Below are positions 27,041-35,686 of a DNA stretch of 64,000 bases, in pieces; positions within the stretch are counted from its first letter, which is position 1, and each line of letters begins with the position of its first letter. The stretch is from Paraburkholderia sp. IMGN_8. GTDB lineage: Bacteria; Pseudomonadota; Gammaproteobacteria; Burkholderiales; Burkholderiaceae. Below the pieces are notes generated by a model, which saw only the letters and a list, made by a program, of their open reading frames with translations, did not search any database and had not been told where the DNA came from. A program made the translations under genes and the position numbers. The DNA lies in the NCBI RefSeq assembly GCF_038050405.1, contig NZ_CP150901.1, forward strand, positions 2,728,001 to 2,792,000. Direction: 5' to 3'.

Positions 27041-27316
27041 ATGAACAAGCATCTCATCGCCGCCCTCCTCATCGCAGCCAGTGCAGCGGCTACGGGCTCC
27101 GCCTTCGCCAGCAGCGGCTACGGTCCGGCCCCGCACTACGACCCGATCGCAGGCGCGCCCGCATCGCAACGCGGTCCGAATAGCCAGACCATCGTCATCG
27201 ATCAGGACGGCGCCGATCTCGGCACGCGGGCGTTCGGCGGCATGTCCGATACGACATCGCAGTCGGGTACCCGGCTCGCGGCCCGCGATCCTTTTTCCAC
27301 CTACTCGCGTCACTGA
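27041..27316 (+). CDS. Small exported hypothetical protein
   Basis: The product has 91 residues from ATG 27041, 35 bases after the DUF4148 gene. A signal peptide spans 1-23 (LIAALLIAASAAATGSAFAS). The mature part is Gly/Ser-rich with SQTIVIDQDGADLGTRAFGG and no Cys. I do not recognise a domain beyond a likeness to other short exported Burkholderia proteins. It is probably co-transcribed with its neighbours. Confidence 0.75.
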   Translation: MNKHLIAALLIAASAAATGSAFASSGYGPAPHYDPIAGAPASQRGPNSQTIVIDQDGADLGTRAFGGMSDTTSQSGTRLAARDPFSTYSRH

Positions 27317-27340
27317 TGCCGCCGCGGCAAGGAGTTCATC

Positions 27341-27757
27341 ATGAATCGAATCGACAAAGTGTTGTACACGGGCAAGACCCACACCACGGGCGGACGCGAC
27401 GGCGCATCGCGCAGTTCCGACGGACGCCTCGACGTCAGGCTCTCGGCACCGGGATCGACGGGCAGCGGGACGAATCCCGAGCAGATGTTCGCGGCCGGCT
27501 GGTCCGCCTGTTTCATCGGCGCGATGGGATTGGCGGCCGCGAAGATGAAGGTCGCGCTGCCCCCCGATACGGCCGTCGACGCCGAGGTCGATCTGCGCAC
27601 CACCGATGGCGCTTACTTTCTGCAGGCTCGGCTGAACGTCAGCCTGCCAGGTGTGGAGCGCGAAGTCGCCGAGGCGCTGGCGCGCACTGCGCACGAGACC
27701 TGCCCGTACTCGAAGGCGACACGCGGGAACATCGATGTGGTCATCAGGGTGGTCTGA
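27341..27757 (+). CDS. ohr: Organic hydroperoxide reductase (Ohr/OsmC family)
   Basis: The product has 138 residues from ATG 27341 (AAGGAG). It is a thiol peroxidase that reduces organic hydroperoxides. The peroxidatic Cys is in GWSACFIGAM (about 57) and the resolving Cys in HETCPYSKATRGN (about 121); the Arg near the N-terminus and the Glu before the first Cys are also present. The length is normal for Ohr. Placement between exported small proteins and hydrolases suggests a response to organic peroxides or electrophiles. No OhrR (MarR) gene is adjacent. Confidence 0.94.
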   Translation: MNRIDKVLYTGKTHTTGGRDGASRSSDGRLDVRLSAPGSTGSGTNPEQMFAAGWSACFIGAMGLAAAKMKVALPPDTAVDAEVDLRTTDGAYFLQARLNVSLPGVEREVAEALARTAHETCPYSKATRGNIDVVIRVV

Positions 27758-27943
27758 ATGCGGCGATGCGGGCGGTGAAACTTCCGCCTGACGAATGAGC
27801 GGCGGTCGGCGTGATCTGGGAGGCCAATTCGCGCCGACTTTCACCCGATCGCCGAAGCATCCGCGTGCGTCCCATGGGTCAACCGTTCCACGCGCTGCGC
27901 CCCATCGAATACTAATCGACACAATCTCAAAGGAGATACGGCC

Positions 27944-28993
27944 ATGCCAGACGAGATGAATCCTCGCCGTCGCCGCCTGCTGCAGACGACTATTGCAGGC
28001 GTCGGCCTGCTCGAACTCGGACTCAGCGGACTCGCCAACGCGCAATCGGCCGGAAACACGAGCCACGCCAAGGTCAGTGCCTCTGCGCGCGTCGCATCAT
28101 TCGACACCATTCGCCGGGTCAACGCCGGAGCGCTCAGCATCGGCTATGCGGAAGCGGGACCGAGCGACGGCCCGGTCGTGATCCTGCTGCACGGATGGCC
28201 CTACGACATCTACAGCTTCGCCGAAGTCGCGCCACTGCTCGCAGCCGCCGGCTATCGCGTGATCGTGCCGTATCTGCGTGGCTACGGCCCGACGCGCTTC
28301 CTGTCCGCCGACACCCCGCGCAACGGGCAGCAAGCCGTCGTCGCGGTCGACATCATCGCGCTGATGGACGCGCTGAAGATCGAGAAGGCCGTGTTCGGCG
28401 GCTTCGACTGGGGCGCGCGCACGGTCAACATCATCGCCGCGCTGTGGCCGGAACGCTGCAAGGCGATGGTTTCGGTGAGCGGCTATCTGATCGGCAGCCA
28501 GGCCGCCAACCGCGCGCCGCTTCCACCGAAGGCGGAGCTTGCATGGTGGTATCAGTTCTATTTCGCCACGGAGCGTGGTCAAGCGGGGTACGAAGCGAAC
28601 CGCAACGACTTTAACAAGCTCATCTGGCGTCTCGCGTCACCGAAGTGGGACTTCGACGATGCGACCTACGACCGCTCCGCGCAATCGTTCGCGAATCCGG
28701 ATCATGTCGCCGTGGTGATTCACAACTATCGCTGGCGTCTGGGACTCGCGCAGGGCGAACCGCAATACGACGCGCTCGAACAGCGCCTGGCGGCGGCGCC
28801 GACTATCGCGGTGCCGACCATCACGCTCGAAGGCGATGCCAACGGCGCGCCGCATCCCGATCCGTCGGCCTACGCAAAGAAGTTCACGGGCAAATACGCG
28901 CACCGGACCATCAAAGGCGGAATCGGCCACAATCTGCCGCAGGAAGCGCCCAAGGTCTTTGCGGACGCAGTGATCGAGGTTGCCGGCTACTAA
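27944..28993 (+). CDS. Tat-exported alpha/beta hydrolase
   Basis: The product has 349 residues from ATG 27944 (AAAGGAG seven bases upstream). A twin-arginine signal is visible: NPRRRRLLQTTIAGVGLLEL, then a cleavage region at GLANAQS. The hydrolase core has HGWPYD (oxyanion), the nucleophile Asp in FGGFDWGAR and the late His in GGIGHNLPQE. An Asp nucleophile places it with epoxide hydrolases and haloalkane or haloacetate dehalogenases rather than esterases. It folds before export, consistent with Tat use. It is in the same direction as the Ohr gene. Confidence 0.9.
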   Translation: MPDEMNPRRRRLLQTTIAGVGLLELGLSGLANAQSAGNTSHAKVSASARVASFDTIRRVNAGALSIGYAEAGPSDGPVVILLHGWPYDIYSFAEVAPLLAAAGYRVIVPYLRGYGPTRFLSADTPRNGQQAVVAVDIIALMDALKIEKAVFGGFDWGARTVNIIAALWPERCKAMVSVSGYLIGSQAANRAPLPPKAELAWWYQFYFATERGQAGYEANRNDFNKLIWRLASPKWDFDDATYDRSAQSFANPDHVAVVIHNYRWRLGLAQGEPQYDALEQRLAAAPTIAVPTITLEGDANGAPHPDPSAYAKKFTGKYAHRTIKGGIGHNLPQEAPKVFADAVIEVAGY

Positions 28994-29138
28994 GCGCCCA
29001 CGTGTGGCGCATTAAAGACAAGAACCCGGGTGGCTTTGCGACCAACAGCGGTGGCGTCGGTCATTTGACCTCGTCCCGTTCCGCGCGGGCTGCCTGCAAT
29101 GCTAACGGCTCACTCTCACCTTTGAGGAAAATTCCGTC

Positions 29139-29918
29139 ATGAACCGCCTGTTGAAGAGATATCTCGCATCGGCGTTGTTGCTCGGCAGCGTGTTTTCGTT
29201 GAACGCGGCCAATGCTGCCCCGCCGCAGGATCTGAAAGGAACGAACGTCGTCCTTGTGCACGGCGCTTTCGCCGACGGATCGAGCTGGGATAAGGTGATC
29301 CCGCTGCTCGAAGCGCGTGGTCTTCACGTGGTGTCGGTTCAGAACCCGCTCAGCTCGCTTGCGGATGATACGGCGGCGACCAAGCGCGTAATAGACCAGC
29401 AAACCGGTCCGGTTGTGCTCGTAGGCCATTCGTGGGGCGGCTTTGTGATCACCCAAGCCGGCAACGACAACAAAGTCAAGGCACTCGTGTACGTAGCCGC
29501 TCTCGTTCCGGATAGCGGCGCATCGATCAACGACATGATGAAAGGCAAGCCGGCACCGGCCTGGGCAGGCGAACTGAGGAAAGACTCCGCAAACTTCCTG
29601 ACATTGTCCACCCACGCGGTGGTTAATGATTTCGCCCAGGATTTGCCATCGGCGCAAGCACGCACCCTCGCAGCGACGCAAGGACCGTGGTTCGCGGGTG
29701 CTCTGGACGACAAGGTGAGCATCGCTGCGTGGCACACAAAGCCGTCCTGGTTCGTGGTCGCCAACCAGGATCGTATGATCGATCCGCGAGCAGAGGAAGC
29801 AACGGCAAAGCAGATCGGCGCAACGACGATACATGTCGATTCGAGTCACGTCGCAATGTTGAGTCATCCGAAGGCGGTTGCCGCCGCAATTATCGCAGCG
29901 GCAAGCAAAGTCCAGTAA
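29139..29918 (+). CDS. Exported alpha/beta hydrolase with Ser nucleophile
   Basis: The product has 259 residues from ATG 29139. The signal peptide is 1-26 (LASALLLGSVFSLNAANAAP). The core shows VLVHGAFADGSSWDKVIPLL, the nucleophile elbow VLVGHSWGGFV (Ser at about 97) and the C-terminal His in DSSHVAMLSHP. It resembles the AB_hydrolase_6 esterases often annotated in stress-response loci of Burkholderia. It is the last gene of the 24-30 kb cluster. Confidence 0.9.
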   Translation: MNRLLKRYLASALLLGSVFSLNAANAAPPQDLKGTNVVLVHGAFADGSSWDKVIPLLEARGLHVVSVQNPLSSLADDTAATKRVIDQQTGPVVLVGHSWGGFVITQAGNDNKVKALVYVAALVPDSGASINDMMKGKPAPAWAGELRKDSANFLTLSTHAVVNDFAQDLPSAQARTLAATQGPWFAGALDDKVSIAAWHTKPSWFVVANQDRMIDPRAEEATAKQIGATTIHVDSSHVAMLSHPKAVAAAIIAAASKVQ

Positions 29919-30339
29919 CAGTCGCATTTGGCTCTGACTGGTTGCGGTGTTGCATTGGACTCCATAGCGCAAGGGCATGCCAACAAACAATCCAAACAAG
30001 AGTTGACCGATCTACCCAGCGTCATGCGAGGTAGGCCGGTTACGTATCCCGGCACGAAGGTCCGTTGTCTGGGCAAAGCCGACGTTCGAATGTCTGTATG
30101 AAAGCGCGGGCCAACGGCCGTAGTTGGCCGAACACGGCAGTTCGATGAACGACCGAGTTCGACCCAACCCTGTCATTTGCGAAGGCTTCACCAATGACAC
30201 AAGTCCTGCCCAAAGCGGACCGGGTCCCCCCGGTCAAAAGTCGCGCCACAGCGCTTTGAGCAGCCGAAGGGACCGGCGACCCACCCGCCATGACATCCGC
30301 ACCAGCGCCGTCAACGAGGGCAGCGTACGAAGTCATCAG
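29919..30339. other. Intergenic gap with repeat-like fragments
   Basis: No gene is supported. It contains CGATCTACCCAGCGT (30008-30022), identical to 49833-49847, and GCCGAACACGGCAGTTC (30127-30143), similar to 9167-9183. These look like remains of a dispersed element family. Confidence 0.4.
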
Positions 30340-31281
30340 TCAATGAGACGCGGCGAAATCGTCGATCTTTGCAGCTGGAGATAGCGCGAACGATGCCCGC
30401 ATATCTCGAGCCTCATCGGCCGGTGAGCGTCCAAAAAAACGCTTGAACTCGCGACTGAACTGCGAGGGACTTTCATAACCGACGCGCGCCGACGCGGAGG
30501 CGGCCGTCAAACCGTCGCGAATCATCAGCAAGCGCGCCTGATGCAGACGCGTCGACTTGATGTATTGAATCGGCGAGGTCAGTGTGACGGTTCTGAAGTT
30601 GACATGAAACGCGGGAACGCTCATCCCCGCCTCTTCCGCGAGACTACTAACATCTAATGACTGCGCATAGTCGGTATGAATTCGACGCAGCGCTTTCGCC
30701 ACCCTGCCGAAACGGCCCTGATGCGCGAGCGCAGCCCTCATCGCTCCGCCTCGTTCCCCGATCAATACCCGGTAGCAGATTTCCCGCACGATTGCAGGCC
30801 CCAGCACCTCGGCATCCAGGGGCGAGCTCACGGCTTGCAGCAAGCGCAAGGTCGCTTCGGCCAGGTCTCCCTCGAGCGGCGTCGATACGATCCCTAGCGG
30901 TGCGCCTTGCTGATGGCGTCCGGAACGATCGATCACCAGAATCAGGTCGGTCAGTTCGATCAGGTCGAGGCGCAACGTCACGGCCAGCATCGGCTCGGCC
31001 TCGCTCGCTTCGGTTTCAGTCGAGAACGGCAGGGGCACGGACAGGATCAGATAATGCTGGGCGTCGTAAACGTACACCTCTTCGCCCAGAAAACCCAACT
31101 TGCGTCCCTGACACACGATCACGATGCTGGGCTCGTACAGCACGGGCGTACGCCCCAGCGGCCGGTTGGAACGCATGAACCGCACACCCTCCAGCGCGGA
31201 CTGGGTGTATCCCTCATTCGGCGCCAGACGCTGAAGCAGGCTCACCATTCTTGCGGAAACAGCGTTGTGGGCAGCCGTCAC
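30340..31281 (-). CDS. AraC-family regulator (AraC_N type)
   Basis: The product has 313 residues with a GTG start at 31281 (GAGGAG five bases upstream). The N-terminal AraC_N sensing domain includes LYEPSIVIVCQGRKLGFLGE. Two C-terminal helix-turn-helices span about 205-300 (LDVSSLAEEAGMSVPAFHVN; ASARVGYESPSQFSREFKRF). It is divergent, across 266 bases, from three tandem SDR genes. This is a common arrangement in which the regulator activates an adjacent redox operon in response to toxic aldehydes or similar compounds. Confidence 0.92.
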   Translation of the reverse strand: MTAAHNAVSARMVSLLQRLAPNEGYTQSALEGVRFMRSNRPLGRTPVLYEPSIVIVCQGRKLGFLGEEVYVYDAQHYLILSVPLPFSTETEASEAEPMLAVTLRLDLIELTDLILVIDRSGRHQQGAPLGIVSTPLEGDLAEATLRLLQAVSSPLDAEVLGPAIVREICYRVLIGERGGAMRAALAHQGRFGRVAKALRRIHTDYAQSLDVSSLAEEAGMSVPAFHVNFRTVTLTSPIQYIKSTRLHQARLLMIRDGLTAASASARVGYESPSQFSREFKRFFGRSPADEARDMRASFALSPAAKIDDFAASH

Positions 31282-31547
31282 GAGGACTCCTCTTTCACCG
31301 GATCTGGTGGAGGAATTCTACTGGATACGATCGACGGGCAGCATCCACTTCAATAGGAATAGGCAATACCGCGATTGTCGCGTGTATTCGCGCGCAGGTG
31401 CCCGGCTCATAAGATGGGTCATCGGCTGGACAGTGCAGCCGAAGCGCCCGGGAGACCCCGCCGCGATTGCCCTGCCGCTTCGTGCGCAGACTTCGTAGCC
31501 TCTCCCTCAGACAAACCTGCACAGATTATCGGAACGGAGAACGCAAC

Positions 31548-32288
31548 ATGACGACGCAATCCAACCAACCCAAAGTCATCCTCATCACCGGGGCAAGCAG
31601 CGGTATCGGCGAAGCGACGGTCCGGCTGCTTGCCGCCCAGGGGCACCAGCTCGTGATCGGCGCGCGGCGCACGGAACGACTCGCGGCGCTGGCCGAAGAA
31701 ATCCAGGCAAGCGGTGGCTCGGTTCGTTATCAGGCACTCGACGTCACTTCCGCCACCAGCGTTAGCGCTTTCGCCCAGTTCGCACTGGACACCTTCGGCC
31801 GCATCGACGTGATCGTCAACAACGCCGGCGTGATGCCGTTGTCGCCCTTGAGCGCGATAAAAGTGGACGAATGGGATCGCATGATCGATGTGAACATCCG
31901 TGGCGTGCTGCACGGAATCGCTGCGGTCCTGCCGACCATGGAGTGCCAGGGGTTTGGCCAGGTCATCAATATTTCCTCGATCGGCGGCCTGTCCGTCTCG
32001 CCGACGGCCGCCGTGTACTGCGCTACCAAGTTCGCCGTACGCGCCATCTCGGACGGCCTGCGGCAGGAAACCGACAAGGTGCGCGTGACCGTGATCTGCC
32101 CAGGCGTCGTGGAGTCGGAGTTGGCCGACTCGATCTCCGACGACACCGCGCGGGCAGCAATGCGCGACTTCCGCCGCATCGCGCTGACGTCGGACGCCAT
32201 TGCGTGCTCGATCGCCTATGCGATCGAGCAGCCGGCAGATGTCGATGTCAGCGAAATCGTCGTGCGCCCGACGGCGAGCCCTTTCTAA
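31548..32288 (+). CDS. Short-chain dehydrogenase/reductase (first of three)
   Basis: The product has 246 residues. ATG 31548 has GGAGA seven bases upstream. The cofactor motif TGASSGIGEATV is followed by an NADPH-favouring ARRTERL. NNAG lies at about 86-89, the catalytic Ser in INISSIGG and YCATK at about 155. The C-terminal PADVDVSEIVVRPT is typical of the YdfG/serine-dehydrogenase-like group. It starts a three-gene tandem and ends 28 bases before the next start. Confidence 0.93.
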   Translation: MTTQSNQPKVILITGASSGIGEATVRLLAAQGHQLVIGARRTERLAALAEEIQASGGSVRYQALDVTSATSVSAFAQFALDTFGRIDVIVNNAGVMPLSPLSAIKVDEWDRMIDVNIRGVLHGIAAVLPTMECQGFGQVINISSIGGLSVSPTAAVYCATKFAVRAISDGLRQETDKVRVTVICPGVVESELADSISDDTARAAMRDFRRIALTSDAIACSIAYAIEQPADVDVSEIVVRPTASPF

Positions 32289-32316
32289 CGATCCTCATCT
32301 CCAGGGAAAATTCACC

Positions 32317-33078
32317 ATGACTTCACATGCATCCGCCGACCAGCCGTTCGCCGGCAAGGTCGCCATCGTCACCGGTGCGGCAAGCGGCATCGGACTTGCT
32401 ACCACCGAGCTACTACACGCGCAAGGCGCCAGCGTGATTGCTGTCGGGCGCGGCGCCAACGTCGAAGCATTGACCCGTCCGGGGATCGTCCCGCTCATCG
32501 CGGACGTCGCGCATGAGGAAAGCGCGGTGCGCGCCGTATCCACCGCGATGGAACGCTTCGGCAAGCTGGACATTCTGGTCAACAACGCCGCGATCATCAT
32601 TAACAAGCCGGTCGTCGAGATGACGCTCGACGAATGGAACGGCATTCAGGCGGTCAATTCCACCGGTGCGTTCCTGTTCTCGCGCGAGGCAATGCGCGCG
32701 ATGATGCCGGCGAAGACCGGTGCAATCGTCAACGTGGGTTCATACGCGTGCTATCAGGCGTTTCCGCTTATCGCCGCCTATGCGGCGTCCAAAGGTGCGC
32801 TCGCCCAGTTGACGCGCGCCATGTCGCTCGAGGCGATCGATCATGGCATTCGTGTCAATGCGGTGGGGTCCGGCGATGCGGTAACGAACATCACGAACCA
32901 CATCCACGAGGATGGCCCGGCCTTCCTTGCCGAACACGGCAAGAATGCGCCCATCAAACGGGCGGCCGACCCGCGGGAAATTGCTGAAGTGATCGCCTTT
33001 CTGGCGTCCGGGAAAGCTAGCTATATTGTCGGCGCGGTTGTGATGGCAGATGGCGGCATGAGCGTGGCACTCAAGTGA
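32317..33078 (+). CDS. Short-chain dehydrogenase/reductase (second of three)
   Basis: The product has 253 residues from ATG 32317 (AGGGAA upstream). The motifs are TGAASGIGLATT, NNAA in place of NNAG at about 87-90, Ser in VNVGSYACYQ and YAASKGA as the catalytic Tyr and Lys. The end VGAVVMADGGMSVAL is the classical SDR C-terminus. The longer upstream frame overlaps the preceding gene and is not used. Confidence 0.93.
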   Translation: MTSHASADQPFAGKVAIVTGAASGIGLATTELLHAQGASVIAVGRGANVEALTRPGIVPLIADVAHEESAVRAVSTAMERFGKLDILVNNAAIIINKPVVEMTLDEWNGIQAVNSTGAFLFSREAMRAMMPAKTGAIVNVGSYACYQAFPLIAAYAASKGALAQLTRAMSLEAIDHGIRVNAVGSGDAVTNITNHIHEDGPAFLAEHGKNAPIKRAADPREIAEVIAFLASGKASYIVGAVVMADGGMSVALK

Positions 33079-33150
33079 GGCCTTGGCCGCATTCTTTTGA
33101 GCCGTTGCTCTCATTTAAATTTGCAGTACTTATTTATCAAGGAAATTATC

Positions 33151-33999
33151 ATGAACAATTCTGCGAAAATCTGGTTCGTCACCGGTGCATCGAAAGGCGT
33201 CGGCCAACGACTCGTGCGGCAACTCATCGCGCGTGGCGATCGCGTCGCAGCGACCTCGCGAACCGTGGTGTCGCTGACCGAAGCAATCGGCCCGGCCTCC
33301 GGGCAGTTTCTTCCGTTGCAGGTGGATCTGACCAATGACCAGAGCGTGCGCTCGGCCATCGCGCAAACCATCAGAACCTTCGGCAAGATCGATGTGATCG
33401 TCAATAACGCCGGATACGCCCAACAGGGAACCGTCGAAGCCCTCTCGGACGAGGAACTTCGGCAAAACTTCGAAGTCAACCTGTTCGCGCCGCTGACTGT
33501 ACTGCGACACGCGCTCCCTCATCTGCGCGAGCAGCGTGGCGGGCATGTCATCAACATCGCCTCGATCGTCGGTTACCAGGGTGGCTACGCCGGCTGGGGC
33601 AGCTATGTGGCGAGCAAGTTCGCGCTCGCCGGCCTGACCGAATCGCTCGCAGCCGAGGTGGCCGAGTTCGGCATCAAGGCGACGGTGGTGTACCCCGGGC
33701 CGGTGCGCACGGAGTTTTTGTCGAGCGGCGCGCTGGCGGTGGCCAAACGCCAGATTGATGAATACACCGAAGCCAAGGCGTCGCTCGATCTGCACCTGGG
33801 CACGCTGCACGGTCATCAGGCCGGTGATCCGGACAAGCTGGCCATGTTAATCATGCAGGCCGTGAATGTTGCCGAACCACCGTTGCACCTGTTCGCCGGC
33901 AAGATTGCCAACGAACTGGCGGCGCAAAAAGCCGCGGCGGTCCAACGCGACCTTGATGCGTGGAAAGGCTCATCCGAAGCAACGGATTTTGCCGAGTAA
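33151..33999 (+). CDS. Short-chain dehydrogenase/reductase (third of three)
   Basis: The product has 282 residues. ATG 33151 has AAGGA seven to eight bases upstream. The motifs are TGASKGVGQRLV, NNAGYAQQG, INIASIVGYQ and YVASKFALAGL. After the core, an extra C-terminal region (about 215-282) with EYTEAKASLDLHLGTLHGHQ marks the subgroup of larger SDRs often seen beside AraC genes. It is 72 bases after the second SDR, probably in the same transcript. Confidence 0.93.
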   Translation: MNNSAKIWFVTGASKGVGQRLVRQLIARGDRVAATSRTVVSLTEAIGPASGQFLPLQVDLTNDQSVRSAIAQTIRTFGKIDVIVNNAGYAQQGTVEALSDEELRQNFEVNLFAPLTVLRHALPHLREQRGGHVINIASIVGYQGGYAGWGSYVASKFALAGLTESLAAEVAEFGIKATVVYPGPVRTEFLSSGALAVAKRQIDEYTEAKASLDLHLGTLHGHQAGDPDKLAMLIMQAVNVAEPPLHLFAGKIANELAAQKAAAVQRDLDAWKGSSEATDFAE

Positions 34000-34052
34000 C
34001 TTCAAAACCGAGCGGCGCCCAGAAATGGGCGCTGCTTTGCCGGAGAAATCCA

Positions 34053-34297
34053 ATGTTCAGGGAAATGGCGAGCGAAAAGGCCTACCGGCTGCTCGAATCG
34101 TGCCCTATCGTCATGTTAACGACGCGCGCAGGTGACGGCACGCCTAACGTGATGACGATGGGCTTTCGATCGTGATCGACGAGAGCCGATCAGAGCGGCG
34201 CCTGATTCATCATCAAGGCGATGGCAGATTTGTCGCGGACGGCGAAATGCTCAACCTGCACGAACGCATGGTGCGGTGGCGCTATTTGATGGATTAG
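34053..34297 (+). pseudogene. Flavin reductase family gene with internal deletion
   Basis: ATG 34053 opens an N-terminus typical of FMN-binding flavin reductases (YRLLESCPIVMLTTRAGDGT, then PNVMTMGF) and stops at TGA 34173-34175. Further on, from about 34195 to TAG 34295-34297, another segment reads LIHHQGDGRFVADGEMLNLH, ending RMVRWRYLMD, which matches the C-terminus of the same family. About 120 central residues are missing. It is therefore a broken gene, once probably the tail of the SDR operon. Confidence 0.75.
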
Positions 34298-34511
34298 CGG
34301 ACGATGAAAAAGCCCTCTTACCCGTTCGCGTCATGGCCAGCAGCATCGCGAACGACCGCAATAAGCCTACCAACGGTCGTACTCGGCAGCGTCTACGACG
34401 GTCCCTTCCTGGCCGGTTTGTGCCTGTGTGCCATCGGCAGAAATCGCCCCCAAACGAAAATTCGCGCGCCCTCAGCCGAACTCACGTCCACGACCCAACG
34501 CGGACCTCGCG
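34298..34511. other. Short gap, nothing recognised
   Basis: Sequence between two gene fragments with no frame, motif or hairpin that I can support. Confidence 0.3.
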
Positions 34512-34670
34512 CTAATTTGAGCGCGTTCCGGAAAGCGGCCGTGCTGGACCCATCGCGAAACCTCGAAGCGCGAGCGCAGGAGCATCGTCGCGCAACGCCG
34601 CGCGGTTCAGGGCGCCGTGGGGATCATCCGCTTCGAGCCCACGCGCCGCGGCTGTAGTCAGCGACTCCAT
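34512..34670 (-). pseudogene. N-terminal scrap of a conserved helical protein
   Basis: ATG 34670 opens 52 codons beginning ESLTTAAARGLEADDPHGAL, followed by a DDAPALALRGFAM segment. This resembles the first helices of a Burkholderiaceae TPR-like hypothetical family that I recall having the pattern GDPLGALN...ALALRGIAMAQLGD. It diverges right after that pattern and stops, so it is probably a truncated copy. The assignment is from memory and tentative. Confidence 0.3.
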
Positions 34671-34817
34671 CGGAATACCGCCACACTTGTTACTCCCAGC
34701 GTTCGATTTCCGGTGCCAAGCTATCTCACACCCAACAACGAGCGATGAGCAGCGAATGGAATCGCGCTTCAGCCACACGGCGCGGGAATTCACCCAAACC
34801 AGGAGATTGCAAAAGCC

Positions 34818-35612
34818 ATGACTACATCAACCGAGAATGGACGGAAAGGCGGGCAGCCTGCCATGCAAACACCACCGGTCGTGTCGCCGCAGGCGTGGGA
34901 GGCGGCCCGCGAGCAGCTGCTCGTGAAGGAAAAGGCCCAGACTCGCGCCCGTGACGCCCTGGCCGCCGAGCGCCGGCGAATGCCGTGGATGGCCGTGGAG
35001 ACGGCGTATGTGTTCGAGGGGCCTGCGGGTAAGGCCAGCCTGCTCGACCTGTTCGACGGTCGGCGTCAGTTGATCGTCTACCGCGCCTTCTTTGAGCCGG
35101 GCGTGTTCGGCTGGCCCGACCACGCCTGCCGGGGCTGCTCCATGGTGGCCGACCAGGTCGCCCACGTCGCCCACCTGAACGCCCGTGACACCACCCTCGT
35201 CTTCGTTTCGCGTGCGCCTCAGGCGGACATCGCGCGGCTGAAGGCGCGGATGGGCTGGGAGATACCGTGGTTCACGCTCACGGACAGCTTCGACGCCGAT
35301 TTCGGCGTAGACGAGTGGCACGGCACGAACGTGTTCTACCGCGACGGCGACCGCGTGTTCCGCACCTACTTCATCAACAACCGCGGCGACGAGCAGATGG
35401 GGGGCACCTGGAACTACCTCGACATCACGCCGCTGGGCCGGCAGGAGGTCTGGGAGGACTCGCCCGAGGGCTACCCGCAGACCCCGACCTACAAGTGGTG
35501 GAACTGGCACGACAGCTACGTCGCGGACGCAGCGCCCGACAAGAAGTGGGTCGAGGTGTCGGATGCCGGAGAGGCGGCGTTCCGGAACCAGGACACGAGC
35601 ACGAAGCCATGA
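34818..35612 (+). CDS. DUF899 thioredoxin-like protein
   Basis: The product has 264 residues from ATG 34818 (AGGAG about 11 bases upstream). DUF899 proteins have a thioredoxin-like fold. Here the segment HACRGCSMVADQVAHV holds a Cys pair at the position of the usual active site. The later motifs are ADFGVDEWHGTNVFYRDG, MGGTWNYLDITPLGRQE and TYKWWNWHDSY, all typical of the family. GC content and codon bias seem higher than in the neighbouring genes (many GCC, CTC and GAC codons), which hints at a different origin. It is monocistronic. Confidence 0.9.
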   Translation: MTTSTENGRKGGQPAMQTPPVVSPQAWEAAREQLLVKEKAQTRARDALAAERRRMPWMAVETAYVFEGPAGKASLLDLFDGRRQLIVYRAFFEPGVFGWPDHACRGCSMVADQVAHVAHLNARDTTLVFVSRAPQADIARLKARMGWEIPWFTLTDSFDADFGVDEWHGTNVFYRDGDRVFRTYFINNRGDEQMGGTWNYLDITPLGRQEVWEDSPEGYPQTPTYKWWNWHDSYVADAAPDKKWVEVSDAGEAAFRNQDTSTKP

Positions 35613-35655
35613 ATTGAGTCGTGTATTGCGCTGGCTCCTGAATCCACCCACAAAA

Positions 35656-35681
35656 AAGCCAAGGCGGTGAAGCCTTGGCTT
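35656..35681 (-). terminator. Intrinsic terminator, minus strand
   Basis: A perfect 10-bp stem, AAGCCAAGGC and GCCTTGGCTT with a six-base loop. Read on the minus strand it is followed by a run of T (the plus strand shows AAAAAA at 35652-35657). It fits the end of the transcript from the SurA-like gene at 35893-36630. On the plus strand there is no T-tract. Confidence 0.75.
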
Positions 35682-35686
35682 AAGGA

